Assembly (NCBI GenBank): GCA_021209875.1
Contig: JAGYVD010000004.1
Span: 2,356,001-2,420,000, forward strand
Reading direction: 5' to 3'
Origin: Rosellinia necatrix
Lineage: Eukaryota > Ascomycota > Sordariomycetes > Xylariales > Xylariaceae
Length of the DNA stretch: 64,000 bases
Shown piece after piece: positions 36,907-47,771 of the stretch. Both the position numbers and the translations under genes were made by a program. The notes under the pieces were generated by a model that saw nothing but the letters and a program-made list of their open reading frames with translations, had not been told where the DNA came from and ran no database searches. Each line of letters opens with the position of its first letter. The stretch's first letter is position 1.

Positions 36907-37818
36907 ATGACATAGAGCTTCACACTCCTGGCCTGCTCAGCACTGTCTAGCATTCATCCAAAGAAGATTTGCTGTGGCTGGACTAAGGAGTATATCCGTA
37001 AATATATAACCTATCACAATGTGTCATCGCAAGCCGCTAAATGGCCTGCTTACCCTGCGTTGTTATTACCCTGGTATTGTCAGACAGGTGATTGAAGGGA
37101 CAGTCTCCTGCACTATGTCTCTATAAAGTATGAAGGCGGTTGCTAGGCTTCTGCAATTTCTTCACCCAATCTCGCCCAACTTAGCAGCGTACTTGACGGA
37201 GGACTTGCATTTTCGCTGCCCTCTTGTCCTTCCGTTGGTATACATATGAACAGGTTGATATATAGTGAGCATCTATGTAGGTATCTGGGGTCGATAATAC
37301 TCAAGGTGGTATTTGAGGACGGAAAGCATCTACTCCGCCAACCACTGGCAACAAATATATGTCCAGAGAGAAAAGCCGTATTAAATGAAAAACAAAGTAA
37401 AATGTGGTCTCCATTGCCTCATAAAACCGTCCCATGCATACACTGCAGTACAGACTTGGTTGGTACATACATGTAACGAATTCAAACATGTGCCTGCCTC
37501 TTGTCCTCCCTTCCCTGCTTTTCACCTAGAACCCAGAGTTAGGTCGGTCAAGAGAAGACCCAACATGTGCCAGCAGCGGGAAGTATAGAGAGACGGAGCG
37601 GAGCGTGCACTGTCCGCTTTCCCACTCCCCGCTTTCCTTTTCGGCGCCAGGTATAAAAGAGTAAAATGATAAAAATCTCGTCATGGCGATCGGCTCATCT
37701 CCCAACTCGCATTATCAATAACAATTAAATACGAAGAAGCAAAAGGGTGCCAAGCCCGCGCACTCCTGATTTTTCTCCGTATATCGTGGAGTGCGAAGAC
37801 ATACGCAGGCCAACGCTA
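36907..37818. other. Convergent 3' spacer, no gene seen
   Basis: About 900 bp between the 3' ends of the AP-3 delta and Rgd2-like genes. No recognisable coding frame. Confidence 0.5.
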
Positions 37819-40567
37819 CTAGTCGTTCATCGGCGCGTCTACGAGCGTAACACCCCGGTCTTGTGTTGGTGTCTCGTTGCCCGCCCTGGCATCAGTAGCG
37901 CCAGACCTCGGTGTCGAGGGCGTGCTTCCCTGTGTGACCCGCCGGCCTCCTACAAACCGAGCACCCGTACGCCCCAAACTATCGCGCTTCGATACAATCC
38001 CCTCACCGTCATTCTTCGGAGAGTCGCCGTTCGTGCCACCATTGACTTCCGTCGTCGGCGGCTGGCTAGGTCCGTCGGGTACTTCGAGGCTCTGCCTTTT
38101 GCGCGTGGTCAAGCCGAGGCTGCCGCGGTGACGCTCGGTCGTCGACGTTGGACTAGCGATTGGGAAGCGGGTCTCAGGACCACCGGTACTACGGTCGCGT
38201 CTGTGACGGGGGCCTGGTGCTGGGCTCGTGGCTCGGCTACGGGGCGCGGCTTTCTCCAGTAGGGCACGTTGCCGTTCCTCCATGTGAGCTCTTCTATTGC
38301 TCTCATCTGTGCTTATAGCACGTGGGCGGCTGTTATTTACGGAGCCCGAGTGTGTAAGACTCGACATGCGCTTCAGCTCGCCGAAGATGGCGCTTTTGTG
38401 GGCAAACAGGTCTCGGATGAGCCGGCAGGCGTGCTTTTCCTCCATCGTCAATGATGTCTCTACACGGGGCCGCAAAATGCAGGGTGCAAGCGTCGCCGCC
38501 ACATTCTGAACATAGTCTTCATCTGCAGAAGTTAAGTCGATCAGTCTCGTAAAATGGTTCATACAGGCGTCAAGCGTGGCAATATTCGTTAGCCGTAACT
38601 GGGAAAGAGTTTGTTGCAGAACAGCGACGCGCGCATCATCCGTGTTATCGGTTGTAGGTGTGCTGTAGATAGTTCTAATGATTTCGTAGACATGAGAGGA
38701 CACAAGGGAATCTGCAAATATTAGTCGCCACTCCAACCCAGGTTTATTTCAAACGTACCGGGTAGTTCAAGTAAATATAGTTTCAGCAGGTGAGCCACAG
38801 TAGGAATATCAAACTCGGCCAAGACCTCGGAAGTAAAAGGTTTTCCGTCATTTACCTTGGCCCGTAGCTTATGAACTTGAGGTAGCTGCACATCTGCGAG
38901 CCATATCCCACGTCTAGCCTCGTCGCCTTCTAGATCGGGATAATGGTGGTCCAGGTAAGTGAGAATGGTTGTGACTATGACGGGCACACGTTTCTTATCA
39001 GCTCTTGCCCGAGCCTCTAGGTCTACTCCAAATGTCTGCTCGTCCACTTTATTGTAATAGTTCTCGTAGGTCACAACTTTGGGTGCGAATCTCCCTGTCC
39101 GGTAGTTTTCGAGTAGATAGCGTAAGTCGCCTCCGGGCTGAATCGTCTCTTGATAGAGAATCATATGGTCAACAGTCGATTGGAGACTGGGGATGACGTT
39201 GCTGATGGTGCCTGAGAAATCAAGAACAACGGTCTTGATGGCTTTGAGTCTGTCCAGCTCGCAGCGCTCAAGGAATCTGAGATGCATGAAGATGGCTTCC
39301 TCCAAGTCGCATCGCAATTCGTCTAGCTTCTTGACGCCAGCCTTGTATTTTTCATCTGTCTCTCTCGCTTCGCGACGCATACGTTCCGGCTGTGTCTCAT
39401 TGGGGTGCTGGTTGTTGAGCACGTTCCAGCCGGAAAGGTACTCGCTCACTGCGCCGACAACAGGAGACTCCGAGCCACTGTCGGAAGATGCGGGCATCGA
39501 GAATGTTCTTGACATTGCCGCTTTCTTATCCGGGAGACCGGACATTTGGAAAGCCTTCGGACGCCATTGGTAGAAGAGCTTGGAACTGTTTGCGAAGTTG
39601 TTGCCGACATTGCCCACCAAGCGAAGGAAACCATTTGCGACGAGGTCCTGGCCTATGCGCTCGGCGTAGCTGACGCTGGTCGTTCCCATATGCCTTTGCA
39701 AATATTCGACAATGTCAGAACCACAAGACGTGTTCGCGTATGTCCCCAGAATTGGGACCTTGGTTTCTCCCATCTTGATAGTGTTCATCATATGTAATAG
39801 TATCTGCTTAACCTGTTCAGGCTGGTATGTCTCATCCCCAATCTCGTAAATCTCGTCCTCTGGCTCCTCCTTTTGCGGAGACACTTTGATCTCGGGGATG
39901 TTCTTGTTGATCTTGGGGCTCGTCTCAGGGTCCTGAAAGGCCAACTTGTTCTCCTCCTCGATGTCTTCCGCTAAACGACACTTGTTGAAGTAGGCGCTGC
40001 GTAGCTTCTTCACGATCTCGACCTGTCGATCGTGGGCCTTGATACGGGCCTGAAGCTCGTCCTGTGAGTCCTGTATGCGGGATTCGTGCGCATCACACCA
40101 GCGCGCAAATGGATTTACGACCAGGTCTCTGATGCTTTGGGCGATTTTTCGGTGATTCCGCGAAGCGTCTTCCATCTCGGTCCGCATACCGTCATAGGCC
40201 TAAACGGAGCAACACTAGGTCAGCGCTTGGGCTTTTTCGTCGGCTTTATCATGAACTGGCTGGTCTGTACCTTCCGCACACTCGCGCCGTCATCACGCGA
40301 GAAGCCGCCCGTGACCTTGTCGGCTGCCGGGGCGATATCTCCGAGGCGTTGGCCATAGAGCTCTTCGGCCTCGGCCCTCATGCGAGCTATCGTCAGGATC
40401 TGTCTATTTTCCTGCACGCCCTGCTGGAGCTTGGTAAACAAGACACCCAGCCCTTTGAACACGGGTTAGTCAAGTGGTCGCAGAAAAACCGAGGGTTTGG
40501 AAGCTATATCGATCGCCTCACCTGCAGCATAGTCAGGCGTCCAGAAGGAATCCGCAAAGCCTGGCAT
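37819..40567 (-). CDS. RGD2: F-BAR/DEP/RhoGAP protein, Rgd2-like
   Basis: Four exons, 40567-40522, 40452-40271, 40199-38759 and 38711-37819, give 853 residues. Exon 1 plus exon 2 reads MPGFADSFWTPDYAAGLGVLFTKLQQGVQENRQ; introns are 69, 71 and 47 bp. The F-BAR half runs over the first 150 residues and resumes near residues 300-360 (RDLVVNPFARWCDAHE, KLRSAYFNKCRLAEDIEEE). A DEP domain is inserted between them (PILGTYANTSCGSDIVEYLQ). A RhoGAP-like fold follows, ending IPTVAHLLKLYLLELPDSLV. The domain order is that of yeast Rgd2. The usual arginine finger (G-I-F/Y-R) reads GIWLADV here, and the second conserved Arg (LYLRELP) is Leu. GAP activity is therefore doubtful. The tail is Ser/Pro/Arg-rich and disordered. 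Confidence 0.88.
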
Positions 40568-40666
40568 CGCAACGGCGCAAGGGGCACGGCAGGTGTAGTT
40601 CGTTCACGGGTTGGGCGCAGACGTGGGGTTCACGGAGAGCACGACAGGAGCCGTCAACGGGTAGAC

Positions 40667-40707
40667 GGGGTGGATGAGGTGGATGAGGTGGATGGGGTGG
40701 ATGGGCA
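40667..40707. repeat. GGATGAGGT / GGATGGGGT tandem units
   Basis: About four copies of a 9-bp unit, GGATGAGGT or GGATGGGGT, about 100 bp upstream of the Rgd2-like start. Confidence 0.85.
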
Positions 40708-40814
40708 ACGATCGATCTGTGGAAACTGGCCGATCTAGGTCCAGTATAATCGATTCTCGGGATGCGGCGGCTCGGTCGCGGGGATTGGTATTGACTTGCG
40801 ACTGTGAAGATGTG

Positions 40815-40851
40815 CTGGTAGTAGTAGTTGTTGTTATTGTTGTTGCTACCG

Positions 40852-40882
<31 letters not shown>

Positions 40883-40924
40883 TAGTGTCGTTGGTATCGT
40901 CGGTGTCGTTGGTGTCGTCGGTAT
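40815..40924. repeat. (GTA/GTT/GTC)n imperfect triplet repeat
   Basis: GTAGTAGTAGTTGTTGTT runs into about ten GTC units, then degenerates to GGTGTCGTTGGTGTC. It lies within 360 bp upstream of the Rgd2-like gene, so it may be transcribed in a leader. Confidence 0.9.
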
Positions 40925-41620
40925 CACGAAGGGGTGGGTGGTGGTGTCTGATCTTCCTCGTTGCAGTCGTCTGCTACCAGGTGTCGGATAGGTACGTAAT
41001 TCATACCCTATTAGGTCAGGTCCGGGGGAAAAGAGAAAAAAAAAAAAAAAGAGAGCGGGAGAACCTCGAGGGATGGGCCGAGCAACAAAGATAAACTAAG
41101 TTACCCTCCCTATCTACACTAGAGGGCCAGATGTGTGTGTACGGGCGTATGCAGTATGAGGTGTGGCTCCGAGGTAGGCAGGCGGGTGAAAGCAGGTACG
41201 CAGATGCGAAGAAGAAACTGTTTCTGTCTTTCAGTGGACGAACAAACCGGTGTTGAAGGGAAAATCAGCAATTCCTGGCGTGTTTCAACTTCCTCTAGGT
41301 CTCTCTGGCTCTGGCCACCCCCCGGGACCCGTCAAGGATCATAGTCTGGCAAGCCGGGAGTGGAACGCTGCGAAGCTGAAAACTTATTGGACGAATGACG
41401 CTATACAGGTACATAGGTACAGAATGCAGCGTGGTAGAGGGGGCCACGTAAAAGGCATTCGGCCACCAGGGGGTTGCCCTTTTAGCGCCCTGCCTTCTGA
41501 GGCTGAGCCACGGTATTGGTCAGTTGGGAGCCTACATACATGGACAGGTAAGTAAGCACTTACCTACCAACATTCCTGCCAGGTACCTGGGTGCATATAA
41601 TATCTGCTTAAAAAAAAAAA

Positions 41621-41660
41621 AATAATAATAATAATAACTAATAATATACTAATAATAATA
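41621..41660. repeat. (AAT)n microsatellite
   Basis: AATAATAATAATAATAAC followed by a second AATAATAAT run, after an A homopolymer. Non-coding. Confidence 0.9.
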
Positions 41661-43641
41661 AAAGGAAGGGCACTTACCTAAAGTGGGTACCTACCTAGTT
41701 AGTGTTAGGTGACCCCTACTAACCCCTACATGAACAGGTGAATAGGGCTGTGTGACATGTGCTGTCCAACGGTCTGGGTCAACTCCCAATCACCTACTCC
41801 TCTGTTGATGGGATGACAGACCAACGCATTCACCAAGCACTGCACTACTACCACCCTCGTGTGTCGTGTGTCGTGAGGTGCCCACCACCCCTTCTGCACC
41901 GCATCGTCGCAATCTCTTGATTATAATGTATCGTCTGCATAGTTCTGATTCGGATATGAATGCCTAGGTTAGGTGCCGGCGCTACACCTGCTATATAAAG
42001 ATACGATGAGGCCTCACATGGAACCAGGGACCCGATCCCACTTGGCGCCCTTTCTAACTAAACTACCTAGGGACTTGGCCCAAGGGCTCTTGGCTGTGCC
42101 CACAGTTCGTGTTTGGTGTTGCGTACATATTGTACGTACTGTACTTGTATGTAACTCCGGGTAACTAGCTACCTAGGTAGGTACGTATATGCCGTGGGTA
42201 AATGATGAATGACAAGGTCCTTATCGTAGAAGGCGAAACATTCGGCATGCGAGGATACACTGGCAATGAGCTTCTCTCACCTCCTCTTCCAGTTTCAATC
42301 ATCGCAGAGCCACATGCAAATAAATAAGCTCCTATGCTACTACCGATCGACCGAGGAGACCTGATAGCAGGGGAAGCCGTACCTATCCCTCATGATCCCC
42401 GTCATCTGTCATCTGTGGGTAGGGCATCACCATTAAGAAGCCAAAGCACGTCCCACACTAGTCGTCACAGGCAAAAGATGATCTCCGAGATTATACACAA
42501 CCAAGGATTCGGATACATACAGTATGTAGATGCCTAGTTGGTGCCCTTCGGCCTCGTTGCTAGGCTGTTCCAATGTTTGGTTTGCCCATAACAAAAAAGT
42601 ACCTACATTAGGTAGTGATGCTAGGTACGCTATATTTAACTTATAACTTCAAACAGTCATGTATGTAAACTACCAACGTCATCCGTCTCTCCTGGTAAAT
42701 AAACTGTCAACCAACTTGTTGGTTGGTAAGTGGACTTGATAACCTAGTGCTTCCAGTTTCCCGACAAAGACCCCCGGGTTTTATGGCCGTGACTCGATAT
42801 CCCCCCCTCCCCCCTGGACTCGAGCAATTCCTGCCTTCTACTCCTCTTATTACGTTCCTCGACACAGGCCCAAGACGAGTTGGCCCGGAACCGTAGAAAC
42901 AGGTCTGCTCCCTTTCTCCTTCCTCTAGCTGTCTGGAGATATAGGCCTAGAATAATAATAATAAAAAATGGATAATTGGGTTGGATAGGTAACTACCGCT
43001 TTAGTATACGAAGTTTATCAATCAGCGACCCAGGAATTAATACTAACCAGATGTAATGCGCAAAATACTGCAGGAATCCTCGACATGCCCAAACGCTGTG
43101 CGGTTATGCCAAAGTCATTTATATCGATAGTAGCCCCTATATCTAGGGGATGTAAATATAAACGATTTTATAGCTTCTACGAATAAAGGAAGTGACGTCG
43201 CCGTTTTCCCGCGCCGTGGCATATTAAGGATCGGAATATGTACTCCTAGCTAGTTATCTGTACTTAGAACCTGGCAGGACTAGATCTTGGTACTCTAGTA
43301 GACATCTATTGGGGACGGTTACGCCTAAGATGCCTTTTTAGGCTTGGAATGAGTTCACCTCGGAGGCCAAGCTGGCTATGGATACCCGTGGGTGTCGTTG
43401 TCTACGAGTATTAAAAAAAGTGTCAAAAAACTTTAGATGCCAACCAAAGTTGATAAGGAGCTGAGAGAACGACCCGGCAGTCAACCGCTGGCTTGAGGAC
43501 GAGACATCAGGCCCGGCAATGCGGCTAAGGGTCTGTCCGATCGAAGAATAATGTGAACGTATGTCAAAAAAATTAGCAAACCCGTGGATTTATTAAGATA
43601 TCCAGAGCTAGAGAAACCATAGTCACTGACCAGACGAGTCT

Positions 43642-43680
43642 AGAAGAAGAAGAAGAAGAAGAAGAAGACGAAGAAGAAGG
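43642..43680. repeat. (GAA)n microsatellite
   Basis: About twelve GAA units with one GAC interruption near the right end; purine-only on the plus strand. Confidence 0.9.
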
Positions 43681-44012
43681 TAGACCAAGAGCACCTTATC
43701 TCAGAGGCACAAGGGTCGGGATTCGGGAGCCGGGGTGCAGTGCAATAGGGAATGTTCGGCGCTTATGTAAGTACCTAGGTACCTGGGTAGGTAGGTCAAG
43801 GAGCATCCAATTCCTGCAGACGCCCATTAATTATTCGGTTCACGGTAGATGGTTGACAACGACAACAGACCAGGTACACACGCCAACGCCAACCAGCACT
43901 GCTATTATTCTTGGCTTCGACTCATCGAGTTTCATCTGCGAGCCATACTTCGGCTCTCCAGTTCCGAAGGGTCGGTTTGGCGGAACTCGCGGCACACGGC
44001 TATCGAGTCTTG

Positions 44013-44145
44013 GTTGGGTGTATTTGGGTGTGTTTAGGTGTGTTTGGGTGTGTGTTTGGGTGTGTGTTTAGGCGTGTTTGGGTGATGGCATGTTCATGAC
44101 AACATATTCATGATAACATATTAAATGATAACATATTGAATGATA
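44013..44145. repeat. Two adjacent minisatellites upstream of the dipeptidase gene
   Basis: First, a G/T-rich array of GTGTTTGGGT-like units (44013-44085). Then three copies of an ATGATAACATATTNA-type unit (44094-44145, the first with CATGAC). The second ends 47 bp before the dipeptidase ATG, so it probably lies in the core promoter or leader. Confidence 0.85.
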
Positions 44146-44192
44146 GGTATCTAGTCCCGATCCCGAGCTGAGATCACTCACCTCCTATCGAT

Positions 44193-45843
44193 ATGTCTAA
44201 GAAAGGTGGCTTCAACGAGGACGCGACGGCATGGCGTCGCCCCCGAACCTCGATTGCCAAGGCATTGGTAGCGTCGGCCTTTATTTTGTTAATTATCGGG
44301 TCATTGCTTCACCCAAGGTCGCCATACTACCGGCCGGTTGCTCATGGGCCCGCCCGCCTCTCGCCGCTGTCTGTCGAAGACAGGGTGCGTAACATTCTAT
44401 CAGAAACGCCATTGATAGGTCTGTGGCCATCGCGAGCCAAACGGCAACTTTCGATCTACAGTTGCTGATCGTGATGCTTGCCAGACGGACACAATGACCT
44501 TGCCATTCTCATCCGGGTCGTGTACAACAACCACATCTACCAGGAGAACTTTACCGAGCCCTTCACCAAAGGAGGTCTCGTCTCCCACACCGACCTTCGC
44601 CGATTGAGGGAGGGGAGGAATGGCGGTGCCTTCTGGAGCGTCTTCACGCCTTGCCCGGCCAACGGCTCGGATTACTCTGATGCGAACTACGCCGCGAGTG
44701 AGTCCTATCACCTATCCGCTCCCCCTATAGACTTTGATCTCCAGCTCCTAAAAAAAAAACACCCTCTCATGTCAGGCGTCCAACTCACCCTGCAGCAAAT
44801 CGACCTAATGGCCCGGCTGCAGGCGGCGTACCCGGACGCCTTCTCGGGCATTGTTGACAGCGAGTCGGCCCGGGCGGCCTTCGGGGCGGGCAAGCTGGTC
44901 TCGCCGCTCGGCGTCGAGGGCCTGCACCAGATCGGCAACTCGGCAGCGAACCTGCGGCGGTTCCACGCGCTGGGCGTGCGGTACGCGACGCTGACGCACA
45001 ACTGCGGCAACGCCTTCGCCGACGCCGCGCTCTGGGAGGCGCCCTTCCGCAAGGCGCCGCCCGTCTGGGGCGGCGTCTCCCCCCGCGGCCGGCGGCTCGT
45101 CGGCGAGATGAACCGCGTCGGCATGATCGTCGACCTGTCCCACGTGAGCGTCGACACCATGGTGGACGTGCTCGGCGGCCGCGCCGGCGCGTGGGCCGGC
45201 AGCAGGGCCCCCGTCATGTTCAGCCACAGCTCCGCCTACGCCCTGTGCCCGCACCCGCGCAACGTTCCGGATCACGTCCTCGAGCTTGTGAAGGAGCGGA
45301 ATTCGATCGTCATGGGTGAGTTCCTCCCTTCGTGGCCGATCCTCCTCTTCACCACCCCCCCCTCCCTCCCTTCTCAAAGCCCCCTTTTCCGATCTTATCT
45401 CCCAGAACTTATCAAACTAAAACCCCCATCCCCGTTTGAACTCTATTGCGTGCTAATATGAAGCAGTCAACTTTGCACCCGACTTCATCAGTTGCGTGGA
45501 CAACAACAATCCCAACGGGGTGCCGGATATGTATCCAGCCAATAACACCCTGTCCCAAGTTGCCAACCATATCACGTACATAGGTGAATTGATAGGATAC
45601 GACCATGTGGGGCTCGGTAGCGATTTCGACGGCATCCCGTCGACACCTGAGGGGCTCGACGACGTCTCCAAATACCCCGATCTCATTGCCGAGCTGTTGC
45701 GCCGTGGTGTTTCGGACGCTGATGCCGCTAAGGTCGTTGGTGGTAATATCCTCCGTGTCTGGGCTGATGTTGAGAAGGTTGCTGCTAAGCTGCAGTCTCG
45801 GGGCGAGCCGGTTCTGGAAGATGATCTGCCGGACTTTCGCTAA
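44193..45843 (+). CDS. Membrane dipeptidase (renal dipeptidase family, M19)
   Basis: Four exons, 44193-44418, 44485-44697, 44776-45315 and 45467-45843, give 451 residues. Intron 1 has an unusual GTCTGT donor with branch TTGCTGAT; the others start GTGAGT. A signal-anchor helix lies at about 21-42 (SIAKALVASAFILLIIGSLL). All expected zinc ligands are visible: DGHND (His78, Asp80), the Glu in GVEGLHQIGNS, His in IVDLSHVS, and His in VMFSHSSAY. DHVGLGSDFDGIPSTP is the C-terminal substrate-pocket signature. The enzyme hydrolyses dipeptides and would sit in the secretory pathway or at the cell surface. Exon 3 is very GC-rich. Some fungal M19 proteins belong to thiol-peptide biosynthetic clusters; no such neighbours are present here. 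Confidence 0.9.
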
Positions 45844-46567
45844 GTCGAGTGTTTTCATGGATATTCCTCAAGGGGTTTGAACAGTGTGAAGGGCTTCGCT
45901 GGCCTTTCATGGCTGGGGAACACCAGCGCATACATAAAGTTAGATCAGTAAAATGGGTGGGGTTTGGCTGTTATTTATTTTGTACCGCTTGGATGCCAGA
46001 AGAAGAATCTCGGTCATTACTCCTTACTCGCTGTTGGTATAATCCTCTACGCTCCGAGCTCCACGTGATTCAACATCGGGCCTTGGGCTTATGGTGCCAA
46101 TCAATGATTCAACTACTAGGTATGGAGCATGAAGCCCGACATAGGCAGAGATATAATAAGCTTAGCTGCCTAGGCGGTCATATATAATTTCAATAACACA
46201 GGTTCCCCCGGAACTCTCCTTGGCTGTGAGAAATCTCGATTTGAATCTTGTTTGTATTGTACAGAGGAAAATGCATTCCCCGTTCCATGATGCTACAGCG
46301 ATAATCGCGCCCTCGTCATAAACAAGTGATGGAAGGTTGTAGTAGTTTTGTTTGTCACGGTCCTCTAAAACGCCAGGCCCAATGCTTTCCTCTTGCTCGT
46401 CTTCGTATGTGCCGCCCCCCTCGCCTGCAACAATGGAAACGCTTTGGACTTTATTTCGTTACTTCGAAGCGTACTGAGTCCCTCGTCCGTGTTCCCCTCG
46501 CCGCCCTCCCTGCCCTCGTCACCTCCGCTGCAGCGCCGGCGTTCTTCCCTACCCTTCCGCCTCCGCA
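45844..46567. other. Convergent 3' spacer, no gene seen
   Basis: About 720 bp between the dipeptidase and uS13m 3' ends. Short frames on both strands show no domain. Confidence 0.5.
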
Positions 46568-47176
46568 TTAATACCTGGCGTCGCGCTCGAGGGTATTCAG
46601 CTTTTTGGCCGTTTCAATCTGGTTGCGGGTACGCTGCCCGCGCACCGGCAGACCCATAGCATGGCGACGGCCGCGGTATGTGCCCATGTCTCGCAGGCGC
46701 TTAATATTCTCCTGCACAATGCGGCGGGCGTCCTGGTCGATCGTCATGTTGGACAGCTCCGCCGTCAGCGCCGTTATCGTCTTTGCGGGGATCGTTCCCA
46801 GGCGTGCTTGCGGGTGGATTGTGTATTTCGCCATGATGCGCATCGAGGCTTGAGGCCCGAGGCCGTAGAAGCTCTCGAGCGCTTTCTGTGCGAGTGGTGT
46901 ATTAGTTGCCGGTTCTCGGCCTCCGAATTCCCGTCCATATCTCGTCCATATCCCGTCCCGGCAGGCCTTGGGGCCGCGACACTGGGTGCACGTATGCCGA
47001 GCGGGAGGAAAACGCCTGCTGAACCGAAGGGCAGAGCGGTTAGGCGCAGGAGCAAGATGGGCGTACCTTCACCAGCTTCCTTTCATGGAAGTTCGCTCCT
47101 AATATAGCCACCTAATAGTATATTAATAACCACATGTTGTTCTGTAACCGCGAAGCGCGAAGCGGAGACTCACCAT
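46568..47176 (-). CDS. SWS2: Mitochondrial ribosomal protein uS13m (Sws2-like)
   Basis: Three exons, 47176-47174 (ATG only), 47111-47067 and 46885-46568, give 121 residues. The first coding exon is exactly the start codon, followed directly by GTGAGT; the second reads VAILGANFHERKLVK. Intron 2 is 181 bp and joins to KALESFYGLGPQASMRIMAKYTIHPQARLG. The S13 signature RLRDMGTYRGRRHAMGLPVRGQRTRNQIETAK occupies residues 75-106. The short length and lack of the cytosolic S18 extension mark it as the mitochondrial form. It sits at the head of the 30S-like subunit. Without the ATG exon the frame has no start before internal ATGs, which supports the model. It is divergent from cyclophilin B. Confidence 0.88.
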
Positions 47177-47771
47177 TGCGACTGAGGTATAGCCGAACAC
47201 CAAATTGCCTGACGTAGGCAGTTATGTTTTGCAACGTCGACGGAATTGCGGACGCCAATCCAATTACATTCATCGGAAGCTGATCGCTGCTGGAGTCTGG
47301 ATCGATTTGAACGCTCGAGCCACTCCCTTATCAGCCTGATATGAGCTGGCCCACCCACTTTACCTATTGACTAGGTACTTCTTGTGCTCTGCCCTGGTGC
47401 AGACAACAGGTGGTGTATGTCAGTAGTGTATGTACCTACCTGTTAGAGGGGCCCGACCCCTGCGCTAGCACCTACGTGCCGAGACCGTGCAAAGCGCCGT
47501 TGTGGTTGGTTTACTTGTTGACACCCCGCATCATCAAAGTGTCACCTAGGTAGGCTAACGACCTAGCTTTGGTGGCCTTTCAGGGGTCTGTCGCAGCTCC
47601 GTTAGAAGTTTAGTTAGCTATTGTGTCCTCTTCGCAGACCTGGGGCCGCTTCTTCCCTCTCACTCTTCCTTTTGCTTTTAACACGAACAGGCGGGCCAAT
47701 TCCTTCTGTTCGAAAGCAATTCGGATCTCTTACACCCTTCTTGGTCAATCGATCAATAGAGATTGCCGACT
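47177..47771. promoter_or_regulatory. Divergent promoter region, uS13m / cyclophilin B
   Basis: 595 bp containing both promoters. CT-rich stretches near 47650-47690 precede the cyclophilin start. No other gene seen. Confidence 0.5.

Larger units (their letters stand above)
40568..44192. promoter_or_regulatory. 3.6-kb divergent gene-poor region, Rgd2-like / dipeptidase
   Basis: Divergent spacer rich in simple repeats: GGATGAGGT units (40667-40707), GTN triplets (40815-40924), poly-A near 41037-41049, (AAT)n (41621-41660), (GAA)n (43642-43680), TAGG arrays (42168-42186 and 43768-43796), and two minisatellites just before the dipeptidase start. No frame has a recognisable product. Confidence 0.5.

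Noticed and set aside
43642..44145. Direct repeats resembling a CRISPR array
   Set aside because: Units are contiguous micro- and minisatellites without unique spacers, in a eukaryotic setting.
44708..45377. Minus-strand frames of 169 and 190 codons within the dipeptidase
   Set aside because: Antisense to a GC-rich exon with all zinc ligands intact; no domain of their own.
44193..45843. Dipeptidase as part of a secondary-metabolite cluster
   Set aside because: Neighbours are a RhoGAP-like protein and a mitoribosomal protein; no synthase, P450 or transporter is present.
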